The position numbers and the translations under genes are program-made. The notes beneath the pieces are model-generated. The model saw only the letters and a program-made list of their open reading frames with translations, had not been told where the DNA came from and searched no databases. Shown here piece after piece: positions 1-4,590 of a stretch of 6,279 nt of DNA. Source of the stretch: Deltaproteobacteria bacterium (GTDB taxonomy: Bacteria > JAEEML01); NCBI GenBank assembly GCA_016283195.1, contig JAEEML010000071.1, positions 1 to 6,279 on the forward strand, given 5' to 3'. The first letter of the stretch is position 1. Every line of letters begins with the position of its first letter.

Positions 1-75
1 GGCTCCTGAAGAGGGACTTGAACCCCCGACCTAGTGATTAACAGTCACCCGCTCTACCGACTGAGCTATTCAGGA
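1..75 (-). tRNA. tRNA-Asn (anticodon GTT), copy 1; last base of CCA lies outside the window
   Basis: Read on the minus strand, this is a complete cloverleaf of 73 bases plus an encoded CC. The acceptor strands TCCTGAA (69-75) and TTCAGGA (4-10) pair perfectly and the discriminator is G (position 3). The D-arm is GCTC/GAGC, and the T-arm has the TTCAAGT loop. The anticodon GTT lies at 40-42 in the loop CTGTTAA, so it reads asparagine codons AAC and AAT. The second copy shows a genomically encoded CCA, and this copy almost certainly has it too, since only the terminal A falls before position 1. It is downstream of copy 2 in the same direction and identical to it, with a 28-base spacer, so both are probably cut from one precursor. 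Confidence 0.97.
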
Positions 76-84
76 TAACTCGGT

Positions 85-190
85 ATATCGGCTTAAAAAA
101 AAATGGCTCCTGAAGAGGGACTTGAACCCCCGACCTAGTGATTAACAGTCACCCGCTCTACCGACTGAGCTATTCAGGAGCAGCCGATAT
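85..190. repeat. 9-bp inverted repeat flanking tRNA-Asn copy 2
   Basis: ATATCGGCT at 85-93 and AGCCGATAT at 182-190 are perfect reverse complements and enclose copy 2. In the minus-strand transcript the 5' leader could pair with the spacer 3' of the tRNA and form an extra stem outside the acceptor stem. That could guide processing or keep the precursor folded. The match is directly visible; the role is inference. Confidence 0.5.
104..179 (-). tRNA. tRNA-Asn (anticodon GTT), copy 2, promoter-proximal, with encoded CCA
   Basis: This is identical over 75 bases to the downstream tRNA-Asn. The acceptor stem is formed by 173-179 and 108-114, the discriminator is G (107), the CCA is encoded at 104-106, and the anticodon GTT is at 144-146. 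It is the first gene after the minus-strand promoter at 200-226. The short predicted leader (about 14 bases) matches in inverted orientation a segment just downstream of the CCA, so the precursor can pair its two flanks around the mature tRNA. A run of nine U follows the CCA. Without a GC-rich hairpin directly before it, the run is unlikely to stop all transcription, and copy 1 lies beyond it. Confidence 0.98.
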
Positions 191-199
191 GGCAAGCCT

Positions 200-226
200 T
201 TTATATAGCTTTTGAAATATTGTCAA
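200..226 (-). promoter_or_regulatory. Sigma-70-type promoter for the tRNA-Asn pair
   Basis: On the minus strand there is a consensus -35 TTGACA (221-226). It is followed after 15 bases by TATAAA (200-205), or after 17 bases by TAAAAG overlapping it. The predicted start is near 193, leaving a leader of about 14 bases before the first tRNA. The 15-base spacing is short for the better -10, so the exact -10 is uncertain. The perfect -35 and the position directly ahead of a tRNA gene support the call. Confidence 0.65.
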
Positions 227-248
227 GAAAAAAATTTCATTGTATAAG
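220..248 (+). promoter_or_regulatory. Sigma-70-type promoter for the PP2C/GGDEF operon
   Basis: TTGTCA (220-225), a 17-base spacer rich in A and T, and TATAAG (243-248) make a good vegetative promoter with one mismatch in each box. The predicted start is near 255, which gives a leader of about 37 bases before the ATG at 292. The -35 box shares five positions with the -35 box of the divergent tRNA promoter, so the two cannot easily be bound by RNA polymerase at the same time. Confidence 0.65.
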
Positions 249-291
249 ACGAAAGTCACGGGTGAGTTTACCCAAGTAAGGAATTGCAAAG

Positions 292-1557
292 ATGGAATGT
301 GAAATTGCCGCTCGTTCTGATGTTGGTAGAGTTAGAAAAAATAACGAAGATGCCTTTTTATCGCGCCCGGAACTGGGGTTGTTTGTGGTTTGCGACGGCA
401 TGGGCGGCCATGCTGCCGGTGAAGTTGCCTCCAATAAGACCTGTGAAGTAATCGGTAATGAAATGGCAAAGCATGAAAAGCTGCGCCAACATTTTATTGA
501 AACAGGCTCTGCCGAAGATGGCCATGAATTGCAAAAAGCCATGGAACAAGCCATTCAACTGGCCAGCAAAACCGTCTTTAAAATGGCCGAACGCAATCCG
601 GAGCAACAAGGCATGGGCACAACTTGCAGTGCCCTGATGATTGCCGGCAACAAAGCCATTTACGGCCATGTCGGTGATAGCCGCATTTTTATGTTCCGCG
701 ACGGCCAGATTCACCAAATTTCCGAAGACCACACTTATGTCAATGAGCTGGTAAAACGGGGCATCATCACCAAGGAAGAGGCTGTAAATCACCCGCAAGG
801 CAATGTTCTCGCGCGGGCCGTCGGCGTACAGCCCTCGGTGGTGGTTGATACTTTGGTGTTTGATATCGGCAATGGCGATTATTTTCTCCTCTGCAGTGAT
901 GGCTTGCATAACTATTACAAAGATATAAATGAGCTTACCGGCCTTGTGAACGAAAATCTCGAGCCGGCACTGAACAATATAATCGACACCGCCTTAAACC
1001 GCGGGGGCCACGACAACTGCACCGGTATTCTCCTGCATCTTAAAGCCCCGGAAAAAACCGGCTTTATCAATGTGTCAAAGCGCCTCTCAATTTTAAAGAA
1101 CATTCCGCTCTTTAATCACCTTAACTATGGTGAATTATTAAAAGTTCTCGGAACAACACAAATGCGTCAGGTGGAGGCCGGCACCGATGTCATCATCGAA
1201 GGCACCCAGGGAACCGAGCTTTTTGTGCTCCTCTCCGGCGAAGTAGATGTTATTGTCGGCGGGCAGACTGTCGGCCACTTAACCGCCGGTAATCACTTCG
1301 GCGAAATGGCCCTTATTGATAAAGCTCCGCGTTCCGCCACCATCAGGACAACCGTTAAAAGCAATATTTTAGCCATGAAACGGCGCGACTTCTTTATGCT
1401 CATCCATGACGAACCGGCCATTGCCACCAAACTTTTGTGGAGCTTTGTCCAAGTTCTCTCCGGACGTTTGCGCACCACAAACAAAGAGTTGCAGCAAACT
1501 AAAAATCAACTTGTAGTAATGGACGAGCTGGATGTGCTCTTTGAAGATGAGGAATAA
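292..1557 (+). CDS. PP2C-family Ser/Thr protein phosphatase fused to a C-terminal cyclic-nucleotide-binding domain
   Basis: The protein has 421 residues and is cytoplasmic, with no signal peptide or membrane segment. Residues 1-250 are a PP2C/PPM phosphatase domain that removes phosphate from Ser/Thr using bound metal ions. Visible motifs are the N-terminal RKNNEDAFL with E19/D20, CDGMGGHAAGE with D35/G36, GMGTT (107-111), GHVGDSRIF with D129, CSDGL with D203, and GGHDNCT with D241, so the metal-binding aspartates appear intact. Residues about 268-395 are a CAP_ED/cNMP-binding beta-roll. Its phosphate-binding cassette FGEMALIDKAPRSATI (336-351) has E338 and the R347-S348 pair that contact cyclic nucleotide in CRP, so real ligand binding is likely. 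A helical tail follows; no DNA-binding domain is present. The start is supported by AAGGA (278-282), 9 bases upstream of the ATG. It is first in an operon with the FHA-GGDEF gene. The fusion suggests phosphatase activity gated by a nucleotide, but the ligand and substrates are unknown. Confidence 0.93.
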   Translation: MECEIAARSDVGRVRKNNEDAFLSRPELGLFVVCDGMGGHAAGEVASNKTCEVIGNEMAKHEKLRQHFIETGSAEDGHELQKAMEQAIQLASKTVFKMAERNPEQQGMGTTCSALMIAGNKAIYGHVGDSRIFMFRDGQIHQISEDHTYVNELVKRGIITKEEAVNHPQGNVLARAVGVQPSVVVDTLVFDIGNGDYFLLCSDGLHNYYKDINELTGLVNENLEPALNNIIDTALNRGGHDNCTGILLHLKAPEKTGFINVSKRLSILKNIPLFNHLNYGELLKVLGTTQMRQVEAGTDVIIEGTQGTELFVLLSGEVDVIVGGQTVGHLTAGNHFGEMALIDKAPRSATIRTTVKSNILAMKRRDFFMLIHDEPAIATKLLWSFVQVLSGRLRTTNKELQQTKNQLVVMDELDVLFEDEE

Positions 1558-1562
1558 GCGCA

Positions 1563-2462
1563 ATGAGCCCAAGCTCAATGAATGATTCTAAAACTATAGT
1601 AACTTCTTCGGATGTGGGGCGCCCGGCTCGCTTTAAGCAGGCCGAAGCCTGTTTGGTGGAAATATACGGCCAGGATCTCGGCAAAAGATTTACTTTTGCC
1701 AGCAATACCATCGTCATAGGGCGCGATGAATCGTGTGATATTGTTTTGGCTCAGGATAATGTCTCGCGCTATCATGCCAAGCTCATTCTTTTTCACGATG
1801 ACACAGTTGAGGTTGAAGACCTAAAATCAACCAACGGCACATTTGTTAATGATGAAGATCTTTTAGTCCCAAAAACTTTGCAAAATGGCGATCTTATCCG
1901 CGTTGGTTCCACTATTTTCAAGTATATCAGCGGCTCAAATATCGAAGCCGGCTACTATGAAGAAATCTACCGCATGACCATCATCGACGGACTCACCGGC
2001 ATTTATAACAAGCGCTATTTTATGGAATCGCTAACCAAAGAAATCGGGCGCTCGCAACGTTATGAACGGCCTCTGGCTCTCATCATGATGGATATAGACC
2101 ACTTTAAAAAGGTCAATGACAACTTTGGCCATATAGCCGGTGATTTTGTCCTGCGCAATATGTGCCAAACCATCAATAAATTTGTGCGCCAGGAAGAGGT
2201 TTTCGCCCGCTATGGCGGCGAAGAATTTGCCATTATGCTACCGGAGCGCACCATTGAAAAAGCGGCGATTTTTGCCGAAAAAGTGCGCAAGCAAGTAGAA
2301 GCGGCAAAATTTACTTTTGAAGGCCAGGAACTTCCGGTCACCATTTCCATCGGCGTAGCCCAGCTAAAAGATGAAAAAACACCGGAAGATTTTATCGCCG
2401 CCGCCGACAGCTTTTTGTATCAAGCTAAAAACAACGGGCGCAACCAAGTACAACACGCCTGA
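1563..2462 (+). CDS. FHA-GGDEF protein, probable diguanylate cyclase
   Basis: This is a 299-residue soluble protein. Residues about 30-122 are an FHA domain, which binds phosphothreonine peptides. The conserved GR (53-54), S68, H71 and STNGT (89-93) are present. Residues about 132-298 are a GGDEF domain, which makes c-di-GMP from two GTP. Visible motifs are DGLTGIYNKRYF (from D142), MDIDHFKKVND with D177 and N185/D186, FGH (188-190), GD (193-194) and the signature GGEEF (218-222), so catalysis should be intact. The inhibitory I-site position reads RQEE (209-212) instead of RxxD, so product inhibition may be weakened. The ATG at 1563 is preceded by GAGGAA (1549-1554) with 8 bases spacing and lies 5 bases after the phosphatase stop; the in-frame ATG at 1578 has no Shine-Dalgarno. 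The tight linkage suggests the upstream phosphatase removes the phosphate recognised by the FHA domain, which is inference. Confidence 0.94.
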   Translation: MSPSSMNDSKTIVTSSDVGRPARFKQAEACLVEIYGQDLGKRFTFASNTIVIGRDESCDIVLAQDNVSRYHAKLILFHDDTVEVEDLKSTNGTFVNDEDLLVPKTLQNGDLIRVGSTIFKYISGSNIEAGYYEEIYRMTIIDGLTGIYNKRYFMESLTKEIGRSQRYERPLALIMMDIDHFKKVNDNFGHIAGDFVLRNMCQTINKFVRQEEVFARYGGEEFAIMLPERTIEKAAIFAEKVRKQVEAAKFTFEGQELPVTISIGVAQLKDEKTPEDFIAAADSFLYQAKNNGRNQVQHA

Positions 2463-2473
2463 ACTTATTTTCG

Positions 2474-2914
2474 ATGAATATTCACGAGAGCCACAAAAAT
2501 ACCGGCGAGGAAGAGGCTAAAAACACCTGCTCGCCGCAAATTATCCGGGCGGCTTTTCATCCTAGGCACCGTTTTGAGCTTTTATCGGCTACTGCCCTTA
2601 GCAGCCTAACCGGCGATTGTGGTGATGAAACAAATATCTATTTGAAAATAGAGGATAATATTATTACTGACGCCTCTTTTACCACCAGCGGTTGCTTTGG
2701 CCAGGTGGCGGCGGCGGAAATGGCTGTGAATATGGCCATTGGCAAAAGTGTGGCCGAGGCTTTTGCCATCAGCGCCGAAGAAATAGATGAAGAACTTGGG
2801 CACTTACCGCCGGAATTATACCATTGCTGCGAAGATTCGGCCACCCTGCTCTCCCTGGCTCTCCGCGACTATTTGAGCCAAAAAAGTGCCCCCTGGAAAC
2901 GCATTTACGGCTAG
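2474..2914 (+). CDS. NifU/IscU-type iron-sulfur cluster assembly scaffold protein
   Basis: The protein has 146 residues. Residues about 27-135 match the NifU N-terminal/IscU fold, on which Fe-S clusters are built before transfer to apoproteins. The three ligand cysteines and the conserved Asp are present: GDCGD with C49 and D51, SGCFG with C74, and LPPELYHCC with H117 and C118. An extra C119 follows directly. The protein ends in a PWKRIYG tail that I recall from short scaffold proteins of this family. The chaperone-recognition motif LPPVK of IscU reads LPPEL here, so HscA-type handover may differ. The first 22 residues are not conserved and end just before the recognisable domain. The ATG at 2474 lies 11 bases after the GGDEF stop with no clear Shine-Dalgarno, so translation may be coupled to the upstream gene. 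No cysteine desulfurase is in the window. The family call is firm; the reason for its place in a signalling operon is unknown. Confidence 0.88.
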   Translation: MNIHESHKNTGEEEAKNTCSPQIIRAAFHPRHRFELLSATALSSLTGDCGDETNIYLKIEDNIITDASFTTSGCFGQVAAAEMAVNMAIGKSVAEAFAISAEEIDEELGHLPPELYHCCEDSATLLSLALRDYLSQKSAPWKRIYG

Positions 2915-2939
2915 CAATCTAAGTTAACAGGCGGTAAAT
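2903..2939. terminator. Weak inverted repeat across the convergent gene ends
   Basis: ATTTACGGC (2903-2911) and GCGGTAAAT (2931-2939) can pair in 8 of 9 positions around a 19-base loop. The repeat bridges the stop of the Fe-S scaffold gene and the stop of the convergent lipoprotein gene. It lies where a bidirectional terminator would be expected, but it has one G-G mismatch, few GC pairs and no T-run on either side. It may be a weak terminator or chance. Confidence 0.25.
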
Positions 2940-4171
2940 CACGGTTCAAATGCCGGAGCACCATCGGAAGGCGGACAAACCCATTTAATATCCAGGTTTA
3001 TTTGCAAAACAAAAAAAGCCAGCCAGTTATCAATATTCTGCCGCTGTTGCCGCGCTCTGTCGTTTTGAGTAACTAGGTATTCTTCTGTTACGCGCTGCAA
3101 ATTAACCAAGCCGCTGACTGCCGTTTTCATGCGGTCGTGGAGCCACTTTTGCTGCGAAGTAGCCGGCATGGCGCTGTAAATAGAGCGCTTAAGTTCCAAA
3201 AGCACCGGGGTGAGCGGAGTAATTTTTTTACGCCCATATTGGCGGGTTTCACGGCTACGCTCTTCATGGCTCATGCGTTTCATAGAATTTGTTCTTATCC
3301 ACACATCAACTAACATGCCGGTTTCATTAGACATATTGCGTAAATCTATATAAAAAAGCTCCATTTGCCGGCAAAAACTGTGGCCGATTTGATACTCGCG
3401 ATAGCGGGTAAACTCCTGAAATTCACGCTCATAACGGCCAAGGTAATTAGCGAGGTATTCATTATGATTTTTAATGGCTTCCGCGGCCTCCGGAGTTTCT
3501 GGGAAACGCACTGTAAGCAAGCGGTAATAGAGATCAAACGGCATGGGATTACCTTTTTGAGGTGCACCGATCTTTTCAGGATTTTTTAACATTTCCAGCA
3601 AGATAGGCGGCAGGCGCTTAGCAGCCTCCAGGCCATTTTTAGATGAGGGATAAGTGCTCACCAGCTCGATCAAATCATCAAGGCGCCCATCTTTTAACAG
3701 CTGTTGCTGGGTATATTCGTTTTGCAAAGCCTGGGCAAATTCCAAGAGTTCATAAGCGCCGTCCTGCTCACTTAAAGCCAAACAACGCGACAAAGCCTGC
3801 CCGCCCTTTTCCAAATTATGATCCTCAAGCCAGGCCTGCGCGAGCAGGCAGTAAGCCTCTGCGGCGGTGGGAAACATTTCCGTAAGCCGCTGCAAAGTAA
3901 GCGCCGCTTGGGTGAGTTTTTGCTTCTTAGCCAATTTTACAGCCCAAATTTTGTGATACTCATATTGCAAAGTGTGCAAGCTATTTTGCTCATTGCTATC
4001 GGGCGGAACATGCTTTTCGGCTTCATCCAACAGGAGAATTGCTTTTTGATAATCTCCGGCTGCAGCCATTTTACGCGCTTCGGCCACTCCGGAAACAAAG
4101 GCATCGCGCTCACAAGCCGAAAAGAGCGGCAGGAAAGCCAAAAGAAAAACTAATTTACCAAACTGCTTCAT
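2939..4171 (-). CDS. Putative lipoprotein with TPR-like helical repeats, function unknown
   Basis: The protein has 410 residues. Residues 1-19 form a lipoprotein signal: MKQFGK, then a hydrophobic stretch, then LFSAC with C20 as the lipidation site. F at -3 is less usual than L, but the rest fits signal peptidase II. The mature protein should be anchored in a membrane and face the periplasm or the outer membrane. Helix pairs like tetratricopeptide repeats appear at about 28-60 (AGDYQKAILLLDEA), 73-105 (LTQAALTLQRLTEMFP) and 104-137 (LEKGGQALSRCLAL), pointing to protein-protein contacts. The remaining 270 residues are charged and helix-rich (RYEREFQEFTRYREY, HEERSRETRQYGRKK) with no family that I recognise. 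GGAG (4180-4183) sits 8 bases upstream of the ATG and supports the start. The gene is alone in its direction and converges on the Fe-S scaffold gene. A role in envelope assembly is possible but unproven. Confidence 0.82.
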   Translation of the reverse strand: MKQFGKLVFLLAFLPLFSACERDAFVSGVAEARKMAAAGDYQKAILLLDEAEKHVPPDSNEQNSLHTLQYEYHKIWAVKLAKKQKLTQAALTLQRLTEMFPTAAEAYCLLAQAWLEDHNLEKGGQALSRCLALSEQDGAYELLEFAQALQNEYTQQQLLKDGRLDDLIELVSTYPSSKNGLEAAKRLPPILLEMLKNPEKIGAPQKGNPMPFDLYYRLLTVRFPETPEAAEAIKNHNEYLANYLGRYEREFQEFTRYREYQIGHSFCRQMELFYIDLRNMSNETGMLVDVWIRTNSMKRMSHEERSRETRQYGRKKITPLTPVLLELKRSIYSAMPATSQQKWLHDRMKTAVSGLVNLQRVTEEYLVTQNDRARQQRQNIDNWLAFFVLQINLDIKWVCPPSDGAPAFEP

Positions 4172-4200
4172 AGATGTTGCTCCAAACTAAAAGCCACCAT
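4168..4200 (-). CDS. Possible 10-residue leader peptide overlapping the lipoprotein start
   Basis: On the minus strand, an ATG at 4200 opens the 10-codon ORF MVAFSLEQHL. Its TGA (4168-4170) overlaps the ATG of the lipoprotein gene in an ATGA arrangement, which is typical of translational coupling. It is preceded by AAAAGGTGA, whose AGGTGA (4205-4210) matches the anti-Shine-Dalgarno well and is spaced acceptably. The same frame stays open back to an ATG at 4281, giving a 37-residue version, but that start has no Shine-Dalgarno. The peptide resembles nothing I know and has no run of one amino acid that would suggest classic attenuation. It could be chance. Confidence 0.3.
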   Translation of the reverse strand: MVAFSLEQHL

Positions 4201-4204
4201 CAGC

Positions 4205-4210
4205 TCACCT
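4205..4210 (-). promoter_or_regulatory. Strong Shine-Dalgarno-like site before the leader ORF
   Basis: AGGTGA on the minus strand, inside AAAAGGTGA, is 4 bases from the ATG at 4200. It is a better match to the anti-Shine-Dalgarno than the GGAG used by the lipoprotein gene itself. It is the main reason to take the 10-codon ORF seriously. Confidence 0.4.
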
Positions 4211-4282
4211 TTTACCCGCTGAAACAATTTATTTACAGCATTATTTTGCAAAGGAGACACATTAGCAGCGTTATACCGCATT

Positions 4283-4312
4283 ATTACACAATTTTTTAGC
4301 AAATATCAGCAA
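4283..4312 (-). promoter_or_regulatory. Possible promoter for the lipoprotein gene
   Basis: TTGCTG (4307-4312), an 18-base spacer and TGTAAT (4283-4288) on the minus strand form a moderate sigma-70-like promoter. It would start transcription near 4276, about 105 bases before the lipoprotein ATG. The -10 has one mismatch and the -35 three. An overlapping alternative, TTGCAC with AAAAAT at 17 bases, is no better. Confidence 0.3.
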
Positions 4313-4357
4313 AGTGCAATTTATGCATTTTTATTCTGTACAATTTGCTCATCATGG

Positions 4358-4363
4358 TATAGG
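4358..4363 (+). promoter_or_regulatory. Possible extended -10 element upstream of the hairpin cluster
   Basis: TGGTATAGG (4355-4363) fits the extended -10 pattern TGnTATAnn, but no good -35 is seen 16-18 bases upstream. If used, transcription would start near 4370 and the transcript would begin just ahead of the hairpins and run toward rny. This is a weak call from one short motif. Confidence 0.25.
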
Positions 4364-4376
4364 GTGGCCTCCGCTG

Positions 4377-4483
4377 GTGGGGGTATTAACCCGCACTTTT
4401 TATAAAAGTGTTAGAAATAGCTTAAGAGGCTTTCTAACTCCGAGATTTAGCTTAGATATTTACATAGAGCCTTTTGCCTCTAT
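4377..4483 (+). ncRNA. Cluster of hairpins upstream of rny: candidate structured RNA or 5' leader
   Basis: Four stems follow each other on the plus strand. Stem A (4377-4396) has a GTGGGGGT arm and an ACCCGCAC arm with one G-G mismatch. Stem B (4394-4410) is CACTTTT/AAAAGTG, seven perfect pairs with a TAT loop. Stem C (4410-4438) is GTTAGAAA/TTTCTAAC, eight perfect pairs. Stem D (4464-4483) is ATAGAG/CTCTAT. A and B share CAC (4394-4396) and so exclude each other, and B and C share one base at 4410. None is followed by a T-run, so these are not obvious terminators. Possible readings are a free small RNA, for example 6S RNA, which I recall lying near rny in some bacteria, or a regulatory leader of rny. 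No family is recognised from sequence alone. Confidence 0.35.
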
Positions 4484-4512
4484 TTGGATATTGACATCTT
4501 CTCCGCTATATT
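4484..4512 (+). promoter_or_regulatory. Possible promoter for rny
   Basis: TATATT (4507-4512) is a near-consensus -10, and TTGGAT (4484-4489) lies 17 bases upstream as a poor -35. A start near 4519 would leave a leader of about 70 bases. A perfect TTGACA at 4491-4496 is close by but only 10 bases from that -10, and nothing like a -10 lies 16-18 bases after it. The promoter position is therefore unsure. Confidence 0.3.
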
Positions 4513-4579
4513 GCCTGCAGCAGCAGAAGCGCCGGATCTCATCTTGTTATTAGCTATCTTACCTATTTTCAAGCACTAT

Positions 4580-4584
4580 GGAGG
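4580..4584 (+). promoter_or_regulatory. Shine-Dalgarno deciding the GTG start of rny
   Basis: GGAGG ends 6 bases before GTG at 4591, an ideal spacing. The nearby in-frame ATG at 4603 would be 18 bases away, so the GTG is preferred. Confidence 0.85.
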
Positions 4585-4590
4585 TATCAG

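Larger units (their letters stand above)
4172..4590. other. 419-base AT-rich divergent intergenic region
   Basis: This lies between the divergent lipoprotein gene and rny, and no convincing protein gene of ordinary size fills it. It holds the possible leader ORF and promoter of the lipoprotein gene at 4168-4312, then the hairpin cluster at 4377-4483, then the rny promoter candidate and leader. The 4240-4340 part is especially rich in A and T. TAGCTTA occurs twice (4418-4424 and 4448-4454) without clear meaning. Confidence 0.7.

Noticed and set aside
95-103. U9 run after tRNA-Asn copy 2 as an intrinsic terminator.
   Set aside because: No GC-rich hairpin directly precedes it apart from the tRNA itself, and an identical tRNA gene without its own clear promoter lies downstream, so full termination here is unlikely.
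1-179. Tandem identical tRNA segments as attachment-site duplication from an integrated element.
   Set aside because: Both copies are complete tRNAs and only 28 bases lie between them, so there is no room for an element; simple gene duplication explains it.
358-909. 183-codon minus-strand ORF inside the phosphatase gene.
   Set aside because: It is a shadow of the PP2C reading frame, whose motifs are complete and in order on the plus strand; the antisense product has no recognisable domain.
4361-4374. AGGGTGGCCTCCGC resembles the T-box antiterminator sequence AGGGTGGNACCGCG.
   Set aside because: The match needs an insertion. No specifier loop or AGTA-type motif lies upstream in this non-coding stretch, no terminator follows, and the downstream gene is rny and not an aminoacyl-tRNA or amino-acid gene.
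4491-4496. Perfect TTGACA as the -35 box of the rny promoter.
   Set aside because: The only good -10 (TATATT, 4507) is 10 bases away, too close, and no -10-like hexamer lies at 16-18 bases.
4314-4553. 79-codon plus-strand ORF with a GTG start in the intergenic region.
   Set aside because: It has no Shine-Dalgarno, runs through all the hairpins, has a protein composition unlike the real genes and resembles no known protein.
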